A stretch of 64,000 nt of DNA from Bacteroidetes bacterium 2013_40CM_41_45 (lineage in GTDB: Bacteria > Bacteroidota > Bacteroidia > AKYH767-A > 2013-40CM-41-45). This document shows, one piece after another, positions 48,379 to 58,482 of this stretch (position 1 is its first letter; every line of letters starts with the position of its first letter). The notes beneath the pieces were generated by a model. The model saw nothing but the letters and a program-made list of their open reading frames with translations, was not told the origin of the DNA and ran no database searches. The stretch is taken from positions 186,001-250,000 of the forward strand of contig NGFH01000011.1 of assembly GCA_002215675.1 (NCBI GenBank). The letters are read 5' to 3'. The position numbers were made by a program, and so were the translations under genes.

Positions 48379-50319
48379 ATGCTTGACGCAACCTACATAG
48401 CCCTGATTCCTTTACTGCCATTAGCAAGCTTTGTTATTCTCGGTTTGTTTGGCAGGAAATATTTTAAGAATTTTTCCGGAATAATCGGAACCACTTCTCT
48501 CTTTGTTTCAGCGTTGCTTTCTCTTGTTACAGCTTACCAGTACTTTTTTGTTTCGGGAAAATTGGACGGAGTGTACCAGAAAATTATCGCACTTAAATAT
48601 ACGTGGCTGCAATTTTCCCCGAATGTTTCCATAGACATGGGAATTCTCCTCGACCCCATTTCAGTGATGATGCTGGTCGTGGTCACTTTTGTCTCTCTCA
48701 TGGTTCACATATACAGTTTGGGTTATATGAAAGGGGAGGAGCGCTTCCCAACCTTCTATGCATTCCTCGCGCTGTTTACATTCTCTATGCTTGGACTGGT
48801 AGTGTCATCAAATATTTTCCAGATTTATATTTTCTGGGAACTGGTAGGCGTATCATCGTATTTGCTCATCGGTTATTATTATGACCGGCCTTCAGCAGTT
48901 GCAGCATCTAAAAAAGCATTCATTGTAACTCGCTTTGCCGACCTCGGATTTCTCATTGGCATACTTATTTTATCTTTCTATGCAGGCACTCTTGATTTCA
49001 ATACACTCATTGAACGTCTGACAAATTTTGAATCGAGCCAGCTAAAAGAAATTGCTACAGCTTCTTTCCTTGGCATCTCTGCACTTACATGGGGACTGGT
49101 ACTGGTATTTATTGGGGGTGCAGGTAAGAGCGCTATGTTTCCGTTGCACATCTGGCTGCCCGATGCCATGGAAGGCCCGACACCTGTGTCGGCATTGATT
49201 CATGCTGCGACTATGGTTGTTGCGGGAGTATATTTAGTTGCGAGATTATTCCCAGTCTTTGCTCTTTCATGTCCGGCTGCGCTGGAAGTGGTTGCTTATG
49301 TGGGAGTGCTTTCTGCTTTGCTGGCTGCGCTCATTGCATGTACGCAGACGGATATCAAACGTGTGCTTGCATATTCAACCATGTCTCAAATCGGGTACAT
49401 GATGTTTGCGCTTGGTGTTTCAGGATATTATGGCGAAGATGGGACCGGTTATATGGCTTCCATGTTCCATCTGTTTACGCATGCGTTCTTCAAAGCGCTT
49501 CTGTTTCTTGGCGCGGGCGCTGTGATTCACTTTGTTCATACTAATGAGATGACAGAAATGGGCGGTCTGCGGAAATATTTACCTATCACACACATTACAT
49601 TTCTTATTGCCTGTCTTGCAATTGCAGGTGTTCCGCCCTTTGCAGGATTTTTCAGCAAGGAAGAAATTCTCGTTGCAGCGCAGCATCACAACCAACTGAT
49701 TTATTGGATTGCGTTAATAACTGCCGGACTTACAGCATTCTATATGTTCCGTCTCTACTTTTCTATCTTCTGGAATAAAGAACACCATCCGCACGGTGAA
49801 CATCACGGAGAAGGTCCCGCAACGATGATGATTCCTTTAATCATTCTTGGAATCGGAGCAGCGCTTGCTGGCTTTGTTCCATTCAATAAGCTGGTAACTG
49901 CAACAGGGAGCATACTTGAAACTGAATTCCACTTGAACGCTACCACTATAATGGCTGTATCTGTTGGATTGGCGGGTATCCTGATTGCGATGCGCCTCTA
50001 CAAAACACAAAATGATTTACCGGAAAGAATTTCTTCCTCACTTAAAGGATTATACCGTGCATCATACCGCAAATTTTACATAGACGAAATTTATTTATTC
50101 GTAACCAAGAAAATTATTTTCAATCTCATTGGCCGGCCTGCAGCATGGATTGACAGAAATATCGTGGATGGATTTATGAACCTGCTGGGCAGTTCTTCGC
50201 AAACCATTTCCGAGGAAATAAGTGTAATGCAATCAGGAAGAGTGCAGCAGTACGCTGCCTATTTCTTTGCCGGTGCAATGGGATTGGCGCTTTTATTTAT
50301 TTACATCTGGACAAAATAA
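48379..50319 (+). CDS. nuoL: NADH-quinone oxidoreductase subunit L
   Basis: YIFWELVGVSSYLLIGYYYDRPSA..LHIWLPDAMEGPTPVSALIHAATMVVAGVYLVAR. Confidence 0.97.
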   Translation: MLDATYIALIPLLPLASFVILGLFGRKYFKNFSGIIGTTSLFVSALLSLVTAYQYFFVSGKLDGVYQKIIALKYTWLQFSPNVSIDMGILLDPISVMMLVVVTFVSLMVHIYSLGYMKGEERFPTFYAFLALFTFSMLGLVVSSNIFQIYIFWELVGVSSYLLIGYYYDRPSAVAASKKAFIVTRFADLGFLIGILILSFYAGTLDFNTLIERLTNFESSQLKEIATASFLGISALTWGLVLVFIGGAGKSAMFPLHIWLPDAMEGPTPVSALIHAATMVVAGVYLVARLFPVFALSCPAALEVVAYVGVLSALLAALIACTQTDIKRVLAYSTMSQIGYMMFALGVSGYYGEDGTGYMASMFHLFTHAFFKALLFLGAGAVIHFVHTNEMTEMGGLRKYLPITHITFLIACLAIAGVPPFAGFFSKEEILVAAQHHNQLIYWIALITAGLTAFYMFRLYFSIFWNKEHHPHGEHHGEGPATMMIPLIILGIGAALAGFVPFNKLVTATGSILETEFHLNATTIMAVSVGLAGILIAMRLYKTQNDLPERISSSLKGLYRASYRKFYIDEIYLFVTKKIIFNLIGRPAAWIDRNIVDGFMNLLGSSSQTISEEISVMQSGRVQQYAAYFFAGAMGLALLFIYIWTK

Positions 50320-50322
50320 CGA

Positions 50323-51810
50323 ATGAATCTTTCTTTGCTCCTGTTTCTTCCGTTGCTTACCGCCATAGGCGTTTTGCTTTCGCGTAATGCGCAGCAAGTG
50401 AAAACAATTTCTCTTGTGGGTGCAGTAATTCAGTTTGTGTTCGCAATGATACTGTTATTCACATACCGGGCAGAACGTATAGCTGGCAATACGGAGCAGA
50501 TGTTGTTTACACAGCGGTACGAGTGGTTTTCTCCTCTCAACATACAATATTTTATTGGAGTGGACGGAATTTCTGTTGCCATGATTATTCTTACTGCTTT
50601 TGTCGTGCTTGCAGGCGTTTTGGTTTCATGGAACATTGAAAAGATGACCAAGGAATTTTATTTCCTGCTTATTCTTCTTTCACTCGGTGCGTATGGGTTT
50701 TTTATTTCACTTGATTTATTCACACTCTTCTTCTTCCTCGAAATTGCAGTCATACCTAAATATCTTCTCATCGGTATCTGGGGAAGCGGTAAAAAAGAAT
50801 ATAGCGCTAACAAGCTTGCCTTAATGCTTATGGGTGGTTCGGCTTTGGTTCTTGTGGGTTTGCTGGGAGTTTATTTTATGTCCGGAATACACTCGTTCGA
50901 TTTGTTGAAACTTTCTCAAGTACATATACCGCTGGAAATCCAGAAAATATTTTTCCCGTTCATGTTTATCGGCTTTGGAGTGTTCACCGCTATTTTTCCT
51001 TTTCACACCTGGGTGCCTGACGGACACTCTTCTGCGCCCACAGCAGGTTCAATGTTTCTTGCCGGCATCTCCATGAAGCTGGGAGGATATGGCTGCTTGC
51101 GGGTTGCTACATATCTCATGCCTGAAGCGGCTCACTATTATTCACCTGTTATTATCATTCTCGCATCTATAGCAATTCTTTACGGAGCATTTGCCACTAT
51201 GATGCAGACCGATTTAAAATATATCAACGCATATTCATCGGTAAGTCACTGTGGATTTGTGCTTCTGGGTATCGGTATGCTGACCAAAATAGCAATCACC
51301 GGTGCGGTAATGCAGATGGTATCTCACGGGCTAATGACAGCCCTCTTCTTCGCTGTGATTGGTATGATTTACGAGCGAACACATACACGTCTCGTTTCCC
51401 AAATGGGCGGCTTGCTGAAAGTGATGCCTTTTGTGTGCAGCGTATTTTTTATTGTGGGACTTTGTTCACTCGGCTTGCCGGGCTTCAGTGGTTTTGTTGC
51501 AGAGATGACAATCTTTGTCGGCTCATGGCAGAACGCGGATGCATTTTATCGCATCGCCACTATTGCCGCTTGCGCGTCCATCGTGGTAACGGCAGTTTAT
51601 ATTTTACGCGCTATCGGACAAGTAGCTATGGGCCCGATGAAAGATAACGGGCATGCTGCTGAAATGATAGACGCTCGATGGAATGAGAAAATTGCTGCCG
51701 GTGTTTTAATATTAGGAATTGTTGCGATAGGAATGGCTCCGTTCTGGCTTAATGATTTAATTACACCAGGGGCTGAAATTATCATGCAAAAAGTTGCCGC
51801 ACTTAAATAG
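50323..51810 (+). CDS. nuoM: NADH-quinone oxidoreductase subunit M
   Basis: FLEIAVIPKYLLIGIWG..FHTWVPDGHSSAPTAGSMFLAGISMKLGGYGCLR. Confidence 0.96.
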   Translation: MNLSLLLFLPLLTAIGVLLSRNAQQVKTISLVGAVIQFVFAMILLFTYRAERIAGNTEQMLFTQRYEWFSPLNIQYFIGVDGISVAMIILTAFVVLAGVLVSWNIEKMTKEFYFLLILLSLGAYGFFISLDLFTLFFFLEIAVIPKYLLIGIWGSGKKEYSANKLALMLMGGSALVLVGLLGVYFMSGIHSFDLLKLSQVHIPLEIQKIFFPFMFIGFGVFTAIFPFHTWVPDGHSSAPTAGSMFLAGISMKLGGYGCLRVATYLMPEAAHYYSPVIIILASIAILYGAFATMMQTDLKYINAYSSVSHCGFVLLGIGMLTKIAITGAVMQMVSHGLMTALFFAVIGMIYERTHTRLVSQMGGLLKVMPFVCSVFFIVGLCSLGLPGFSGFVAEMTIFVGSWQNADAFYRIATIAACASIVVTAVYILRAIGQVAMGPMKDNGHAAEMIDARWNEKIAAGVLILGIVAIGMAPFWLNDLITPGAEIIMQKVAALK

Positions 51811-51830
51811 AAAGTTAACGCACGCAAGAG

Positions 51831-53255
51831 ATGAATGATTTTCTTACACTGATGCAATCTGAATTAGCGCTCACGCTTATTCTTTTTATTCTTCTTATTG
51901 TTAAAATCGGAAGTGAAAAGATGAGTAATAAATCGCTGCTTGGCTTCATCAATGTAATGCTCATTATTAATCTTCTCATTGGAATATCTTCTCTCTGGAT
52001 GCAGCGGCCGGGCGGAACTCTCTTCAGCGGAATGTTCATTACAAATTCTCTCATTCTTTTTGAAAAGAATATTCTCAACCTGGGTATATTGATTATATCA
52101 CTGAGCGCGTTCGACTGGCTTAAAAATCACAAGCACCTTACAGAATTTTTCATGCTGCTTATTGCCTGCGTTATCGGGATGTTCTTTATGATTTCGAGCG
52201 GAAACTTTTTGATTTTCTACCTCTCCCTTGAGTTGGCAACCATTCCACTTGCAGCCATGTGCAACTATGATATGGATAAGCGGATTTCATCCGAAGCAGC
52301 AATGAAGATGATTATGTCATCTGCATTTTCTTCAGGGATTTTGTTGTTTGGTATTTCTATGATGTACGGAACCACCGGCACCATCAGTTTCACCGAGCTG
52401 CCACAGTTGCTTGACGGAAGTCCGCTCCAGATTTTTGCATTCATCTTATTATTCACCGGCTTTGCATTTAAACTCTCGGTAGTTCCGTTTCACCTGTGGA
52501 CAGCTGATGTTTATGAAGGTGCACCGGTGGCAGTTACTTCTTTCCTGTCTGTAATTTCCAAAGGTTCTATCGTATTTATTTTCATCACTACGCTTTACAA
52601 TGCCTTCCGCTACTATGCTGACCTGTGGTACAACGTGCTGTTTCTTTCAGCCGTTATTACTATGACCCTCGGAAACTTTTTTGCACTGCGACAGCAGAAT
52701 ATGAAAAGGTTTCTTGCCTTTTCTTCCATTGCGCAAGTAGGATTTATTCTCATTGGCATTTCAGGGAGTTCATCGCTTGGCACAACTTCAGCGGTTTATT
52801 TTATTTTGATTTATGTGTTCTCGAACCTGGGCGCTTTTGGTGTGGTGCAGATGATTTCTTCGCTTACCGGAAAAGAAAGAATAGATGATTACAAAGGGCT
52901 TTATAAAACCAACCCGTTCCTTACCTGGATTCTTACCCTCTCATTATTTTCTCTTGCAGGCATTCCGCCCACGGCAGGATTTTTCGGAAAATTATTTCTG
53001 CTCACGGCAGGCGCATCGCAGGGTAATTATGTACTGATTACCATTGCCGCGCTTAACATGATTATTTCACTTTATTATTATCTGAAAGTGGTGAGAGCCA
53101 TGTTTATGGACGCCAATGAAAATCCTGTGGAAAGAATTAAAGGGAGCACCCCGGCAAATGCTGCGCTCATCATTTGTGCCATTGGTATTGTAGTGGTGGG
53201 TTTGATAAGCAGCATTTATGATTATATTAATAACATTGCGAATTTCGGATTTTAA
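51831..53255 (+). CDS. nuoN: NADH-quinone oxidoreductase subunit N
   Basis: LSLELATIPLAAMCNYD..VPFHLWTADVYEGAPVAVTSFLSVISK; C-terminus NIANFGF* falls in a repeat. Confidence 0.95.
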   Translation: MNDFLTLMQSELALTLILFILLIVKIGSEKMSNKSLLGFINVMLIINLLIGISSLWMQRPGGTLFSGMFITNSLILFEKNILNLGILIISLSAFDWLKNHKHLTEFFMLLIACVIGMFFMISSGNFLIFYLSLELATIPLAAMCNYDMDKRISSEAAMKMIMSSAFSSGILLFGISMMYGTTGTISFTELPQLLDGSPLQIFAFILLFTGFAFKLSVVPFHLWTADVYEGAPVAVTSFLSVISKGSIVFIFITTLYNAFRYYADLWYNVLFLSAVITMTLGNFFALRQQNMKRFLAFSSIAQVGFILIGISGSSSLGTTSAVYFILIYVFSNLGAFGVVQMISSLTGKERIDDYKGLYKTNPFLTWILTLSLFSLAGIPPTAGFFGKLFLLTAGASQGNYVLITIAALNMIISLYYYLKVVRAMFMDANENPVERIKGSTPANAALIICAIGIVVVGLISSIYDYINNIANFGF

Positions 53256-53308
53256 ATTTCGGATTGATGTTTACAATTCGCAATTTTGTCAATTCGCAAC
53301 CCACAATC
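53235..53308. repeat. Intergenic repeat copy overlapping nuoN 3' end
   Basis: ATTGCGAATTTCGGATTTTAAATTTCGGATTGATG...AATTCGCAATTTTGTCAATTCGCAACCCACAATC. Confidence 0.75.
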
Positions 53309-53316
53309 TAAAGACA

Positions 53317-53715
53317 ATGGCAATCAATAAAAATCACGAAGTAGAAGAGCTGGAAGGAGTACGCTGCGCTATTGTGGAGCGTAATGTTTCTCCCGCCCGC
53401 ACCCAATTTCTCAAGGAGCTGCTTGAGATGAACGGCTATAAAGTAATTACTGCAAAAACTCCTCCGCCTAAAGTTGCGGCACCTCCTGCCGCTCCTGTTT
53501 CGCAGGACCCTAATGCACCTGCGCCACCGCCTCCTCCGCCACCACCGCCTCCTCCCGATACATATACGGTTGGAGTAACTAATATAACTTTCAATTCAAC
53601 CAATGCTATTATGGGACGGTTGCTGCACGCAAAAGACGGGCACGTGGTTACGCTTGCCTATTGGCAGCAGAAAGATGATGTGGCACGTGATGCTGTGCCG
53701 TATTTCAGCGAGTAA
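53317..53715 (+). CDS. Hypothetical protein with polyproline tract
   Basis: MAINKNHEVEELEGVRCAIVERNVSPARTQFLKELLEMNGYKVI..APAPPPPPPPPPPPDTYTVGVTNITFNS; longer ORF-track start reads through the repeat. Confidence 0.75.
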   Translation: MAINKNHEVEELEGVRCAIVERNVSPARTQFLKELLEMNGYKVITAKTPPPKVAAPPAAPVSQDPNAPAPPPPPPPPPPPDTYTVGVTNITFNSTNAIMGRLLHAKDGHVVTLAYWQQKDDVARDAVPYFSE

Positions 53716-56271
53716 TTATTTAATGATAACCAGTTTCTCTGTCGCTGATTTTTTTTCCGTGCTCACCTTTACAAAATAAATTCCCGGGCTTAATTCGGAA
53801 ATGTTAATGGCAGCTGATTCTTGAAACGGTTTCAGAGCAAGACACTTTTTTCCCATCGCATCATAAATCTCTATTTGTTCTATTCTGAATCCTGAATTTA
53901 TAATTCTAAACTCATTGATAGCCGGGTTCGGAAATATCTCTACGGATAAATTTCCATTCTGAATTTGAGTAATGGCCGTTGAAATATCCCCCATTTTCAT
54001 TCCATTACCAAAACTGCTCGCCCAGATTTGTGACGGATTATAGGGGTTGAAGAATATTCTTTCCGGCTGGCGAAAGTCATAGCTGTTTACCAAGGCAAAA
54101 GAAGGAGTAACGGAATTGATATTTGTGCTGCGCCATAAACCCTGAGTTTCAGTGGTCAGATAAATTTCATTTGCATCAGTGGGATGAAATGTGATAGAAG
54201 TAACCCTGTCGAATTGCGAGGCGGTGAGCTTAACCCACGATGTGCCGCGGTTGGTTGTTTTATACAAACCGCCTAAGCCGTTTGGCGCTCCGCCCCATCC
54301 GCTGAAGACACTTACATACCAGGTATTTTGAGTTGCGTCATAAGGGTCAATCACAATATCTTTTGTCCAATAGTACATGCCGGGGTCTGAAACATCTGTC
54401 CATGAACCTCCGGAAGGGTCATAGATAAAACACCCTGAGCTGTTGGTAAAAGTTCCGCTGCTATTTCTTCTGCCGGAGAAAGTGCAAACCATTTTTCCGT
54501 CATTAAGAACAACAATGGATGCGGGATGTTTTTGTGTACGTGGCGGGTCGGTAAGCAATGTCCAGGTAGAAGAACCTAAGCTGAGTAAATTGTCGCACCG
54601 GTATATTCCGCCAATGCCGCTTCCGTTATTATAATGAATAACACTCGCATAAGCACGATTAGAATTATTTGGATCTAAAGCAATCCAGAAAACAGGATGG
54701 GAGAACGAATGTATTTGCTGCCAGGTTGCTCCATTGTCAGTTGAATACATAATCTTTCCCTGGCTATCCGTATTATCAAGAGGGCTGTCAGCAAGCCGCG
54801 TGCTTTGATACATATCGTGTATGGCGGAAGTGGTTGCAAATAAAGTTCCGTTGGAATGTTTTGCGAGGCGGTAAGTTGAGTTCACGGACATTCCGGTGTA
54901 ATTAAAACTCCAGGTTACGCCCGCATCTGTGCTTCGCACCAAACCAATGTCACTATATGCTGCCAGCATGTTATTGGCATCCTGCCAGTGCACCTGCCAG
55001 CATGTGGTGTTTTCTAAACCGATGCTATGATATGCAAGATGCTGCGGGGTGGGTGCATTCATCGGGTGCTGGTCAGCGTTGCTCACGTATGCCTGTTTCC
55101 ATGTTGCGCCTCCATCGGCTGTGAGATGCACAAAACCAAAATCACCGAACATAACTTTGTTTGAATTGTTAGGGGCGACTGCGATTCCGAAACATGTTTC
55201 GCCCCAGCTCCAGCCTTTATCTCCCTGGTAGCCTGACCAACCCGTGTGAATGTTTTGATTATTTGTTGAGAGAAAAACTTTCGACCAGGATGTTCCTCCG
55301 TTGGTGGATTTGTAAACGAGAGGAGCATTAAGTGCTGCATCACTTCCCCCAAGATAAATGGTATTAATATCATTTTCTGCCATTCCCGCGTACATTACAA
55401 AATCATTGCTGAAATTTATTCCTGTTGAATTTGAAACCCAGGTACCGTTTGCATTATCCATAGTGTAAACTCCTGTTGGGAAATTATAATAATCATAGGG
55501 CATCAGGCCGTTATAGACATCTGCTGTTGCTCCAGTGATGCAGACAAAACGCGTGGTATTTCCTGCTTTTGCACCGGAAAAATTCCAAAGTACTTGTCCG
55601 GCGGGAATCCCTGATGTTGCCATCAACGAAAAAGAAGTTCCTCCGTTGGAGGAATAAACCAGGCCCTCATTTGTGCCGATGTAAATATTTAATCCGTCAA
55701 TAAATACTCCACCCATGATAATGCCAACACCATTATTTGCCGCGTGACGAACCAGCGAAAAATTAGCTCCCCCGTCATTCGAAAAATAAATGTCAGCGTA
55801 ATAATTGAGAAGCACCTGGTTCGGATTATTGTAATTGGCTTTCATTGCATATATCCCTCCGAGCGAGGAATTAAATCCGGGAAGCTGGGGCCAGGTGTTA
55901 CCTCCGTCAATAGTCTTCACAGGATAGCCCGCGTTGCCATCGTTGTAATTGCTGTACGCAATGTTTGCGTTATTGGTAAATTCGTACGTGGAAACATTCA
56001 TTGCCGGCAATTTGGTAAAATGAAGCTGCGTGTAAGAGTTGCCGAAATCGGTAGAATGAAACATTTCACTCATGTCACAGGCAACATAGAACTCATTGTC
56101 ATTGGCGGGATTTATTCTCGGAAAGAAAAGAGCACCGCCACCACCCACACCACGCGTCTGCCACGAAGCAGGAACCTGGGCTCCTGACTGAAAGACAAAT
56201 GAAAAAAGCAAAATGGAGAATAGATATAAAGTAATTTTTTTCATTGAGGTTGGGGTTTTCAGGAAAATCAA
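53716..56271 (-). CDS. BNR/sortilin-like (VPS10-type) secreted protein with T9SS sorting domain
   Basis: STDNGATW/TTNRGTSW Asp-box motifs; C-terminal IFPNPAINEFRI..GIYFVKVSTEKKSATEKLVIIK. Confidence 0.87.
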   Translation of the reverse strand: MIFLKTPTSMKKITLYLFSILLFSFVFQSGAQVPASWQTRGVGGGGALFFPRINPANDNEFYVACDMSEMFHSTDFGNSYTQLHFTKLPAMNVSTYEFTNNANIAYSNYNDGNAGYPVKTIDGGNTWPQLPGFNSSLGGIYAMKANYNNPNQVLLNYYADIYFSNDGGANFSLVRHAANNGVGIIMGGVFIDGLNIYIGTNEGLVYSSNGGTSFSLMATSGIPAGQVLWNFSGAKAGNTTRFVCITGATADVYNGLMPYDYYNFPTGVYTMDNANGTWVSNSTGINFSNDFVMYAGMAENDINTIYLGGSDAALNAPLVYKSTNGGTSWSKVFLSTNNQNIHTGWSGYQGDKGWSWGETCFGIAVAPNNSNKVMFGDFGFVHLTADGGATWKQAYVSNADQHPMNAPTPQHLAYHSIGLENTTCWQVHWQDANNMLAAYSDIGLVRSTDAGVTWSFNYTGMSVNSTYRLAKHSNGTLFATTSAIHDMYQSTRLADSPLDNTDSQGKIMYSTDNGATWQQIHSFSHPVFWIALDPNNSNRAYASVIHYNNGSGIGGIYRCDNLLSLGSSTWTLLTDPPRTQKHPASIVVLNDGKMVCTFSGRRNSSGTFTNSSGCFIYDPSGGSWTDVSDPGMYYWTKDIVIDPYDATQNTWYVSVFSGWGGAPNGLGGLYKTTNRGTSWVKLTASQFDRVTSITFHPTDANEIYLTTETQGLWRSTNINSVTPSFALVNSYDFRQPERIFFNPYNPSQIWASSFGNGMKMGDISTAITQIQNGNLSVEIFPNPAINEFRIINSGFRIEQIEIYDAMGKKCLALKPFQESAAINISELSPGIYFVKVSTEKKSATEKLVIIK

Positions 56272-56386
56272 ATTTCAATGTAAAAGTATAGAACTACAAA
56301 CGGAATAACAAAACTCCCACAATATGCTTGCATAGCGGCAACAGAAAGCCAATATAGCACAATACCGTGCCGTATTTTAGCGAAGA

Positions 56387-57235
56387 TTATCTGACTACAA
56401 CCAATTTGCGTGTAGCAGATTGCTTACCCCCATTCATTTTTACAAAATAAATTCCTTGAGAAAGATTTTCTGTCGGCAATAATATTTTGTGCTGCCCTGC
56501 ATCTGCCGAATAATTTTTCTCTGAAACCTTTTTTCCATCAATAGAAAAAATATTGAGGGTGAATGTTGATGGAGAAAGCAGATTGAGATTGAGCAAATAG
56601 TTTCCGTAGAAATCCTGAGAAAGCGATGAACGAGTGAGAGGAATCGTTTGAATCTCCCCAGTAGGAGTTGTATAGGTTAAAGTTAAATCATCCACAAAAC
56701 CGGTTGTGGAGAGCGATGTGGAAAAGAGAGTGAACTGAATAGAGGTGGAGATAGGGGAGTTGGCGGATGAATAATTTATCGTGTCGGAGAAGGGTATCCA
56801 ATTGGTAACGTTAGTGAACTGCGGTGAATAGGCGCTGCCAAATCCTATTTCTGTAAACGAAGCATCGACTACTCTTACGGAAACATATAAAAAATTACTC
56901 GGGGTGAGAAAATTTCCTTTCCAGTATCCGGACAAAACAAGCGGCTTTAAATTACCGGTATAATCAAAATATAAATTTGCCTGCGTAATCTGGCTGTTGG
57001 TGTCGGGAATGGATAGAAGATTGGCAGAATAAGCGCCTGTTCGTCCTGCTGCCTGAACCACGTTGGCATTGGGTGCAATGCCGTTGCTCGTTGTCCATCC
57101 CACCGGGTCGAGATAACTGCTCGCTCCTATTGCCCAATTCTCAAAGCCTCCATTAGTAATTATTTGTGCTGAAGAAAAATGATGAGAGAAAAGAACAGCA
57201 GTGAAAAAAAATGTAAGAATTTTTTTTGCTTTCAT
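56387..57235 (-). CDS. Secreted protein with T9SS-type C-terminus
   Basis: Signal peptide; FENWAIGASSYLDPVGWTTSNG; C-terminal GIYFVKMNGGKQSATRKLVVVR. Confidence 0.8.
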   Translation of the reverse strand: MKAKKILTFFFTAVLFSHHFSSAQIITNGGFENWAIGASSYLDPVGWTTSNGIAPNANVVQAAGRTGAYSANLLSIPDTNSQITQANLYFDYTGNLKPLVLSGYWKGNFLTPSNFLYVSVRVVDASFTEIGFGSAYSPQFTNVTNWIPFSDTINYSSANSPISTSIQFTLFSTSLSTTGFVDDLTLTYTTPTGEIQTIPLTRSSLSQDFYGNYLLNLNLLSPSTFTLNIFSIDGKKVSEKNYSADAGQHKILLPTENLSQGIYFVKMNGGKQSATRKLVVVR

Positions 57236-57356
57236 AGTGTCAGGATTTTAACGTAATAATAAATAAGTAAAAGCAGAATAACAATTACGAATATCTCCGC
57301 TACTCCGAATGCTGACGATTAATGTCAGCATCCTGACCGCAAAGCGTCAGGACTCA

Positions 57357-58361
57357 CTACTTACCGTATGCCCACTTCACCCACACCGCTCCCCAGGTAA
57401 ATCCTCCGCCAAAAGCAGCGAGGATGATGTTGTCTCTTTTGTGGAGTTTATTTTCCCATTCCCATAAACAAAGCGGAATGGTTCCGTTCGTGGTGTTGCC
57501 ATAGCGCTCTATGTTGAGCATTACTTTATCCATGCTAAGTCCCATGCGCCTTGCAGTTGCGTCAATGATGCGTTTATTTGCCTGGTGAGGAACCAACCAT
57601 GAAACATCTTCGGCTCTCAGCTTGTTCTTCTCCATAATCTCTGCGCTTACATCAGCCATATTGGTAACGGCAAACTTGAATACAGGTTGCCCGTCCTGGA
57701 AAACAAAATGCTCGCGTGCATCTATTGTTTTGTGTGATGCCGGTTTTGCCGAACCGCCCGCTTTCTGATGCAGGAAAACTCTTCCGGCACCATCGCTCCG
57801 CAAAATAGAATCAAGCACTCCGTATCCTTCGTTATTGGGTTCAAGAAGAACAGCGCCTGCACCATCACCAAAGAGCACACATGTGGCGCGGTCGGTATAA
57901 TCAATAATGGAAGACATTTTATCCGCACCAACGATTACAACTTTTTTATACTGTCCGCTCTCGATGTATTTAGATCCCGTGGTGAGCGCATAAATAAACC
58001 CCGAGCATGCCGCCATAATATCAAAGCTGAAGGCATTCTTAGCGCCCACTTTATCGCTGATAATGTTTGCCGTAGCAGGAAACATCATATCGGGTGTGGC
58101 AGTGGAGCAGATGAGCAGCTCAATTTCTTCGGGGGAGATGCCTCTCTTTTTGCAAAGAAGCTTTACCGCTTCCGCACCCAAGTCCGATGTAGCCAGCCCT
58201 TCGCCTTTCAGGATTCTGCGCTCCTTAATCCCGGTGCGCGACTGTATCCATTCATCGGTGGTGTCCACCATCTTTTCCAAATCTTTATTGGAAAGAATAT
58301 CGGGCGGCACCCAACCACTGACGGCTGTTATGGCTGCTGTAGTCTTGGTCATGGCACGCAA
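57357..58361 (-). CDS. fabH: Beta-ketoacyl-ACP synthase III
   Basis: [53 protein letters not shown]. Confidence 0.96.
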   Translation of the reverse strand: MRAMTKTTAAITAVSGWVPPDILSNKDLEKMVDTTDEWIQSRTGIKERRILKGEGLATSDLGAEAVKLLCKKRGISPEEIELLICSTATPDMMFPATANIISDKVGAKNAFSFDIMAACSGFIYALTTGSKYIESGQYKKVVIVGADKMSSIIDYTDRATCVLFGDGAGAVLLEPNNEGYGVLDSILRSDGAGRVFLHQKAGGSAKPASHKTIDAREHFVFQDGQPVFKFAVTNMADVSAEIMEKNKLRAEDVSWLVPHQANKRIIDATARRMGLSMDKVMLNIERYGNTTNGTIPLCLWEWENKLHKRDNIILAAFGGGFTWGAVWVKWAYGK

Positions 58362-58383
58362 AGTAAATAAAAACTATCGTCTA

Positions 58384-58423
58384 TAGTTCAATAGTTCAAG
58401 GGTTCAAAAGTTCAATGGTTTAA
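58384..58423. repeat. 8-bp tandem repeat (NNGTTCAA)x5 between fabH and plsX
   Basis: TAGTTCAA TAGTTCAA GGGTTCAA AAGTTCAA TGGTTTAA read directly. Confidence 0.9.
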
Positions 58424-58482
58424 TAGAAATTCAATTCTTCTCTTAGAAGAAAGAACTCTCGGATGGAGATGCAGCCAAAAAA

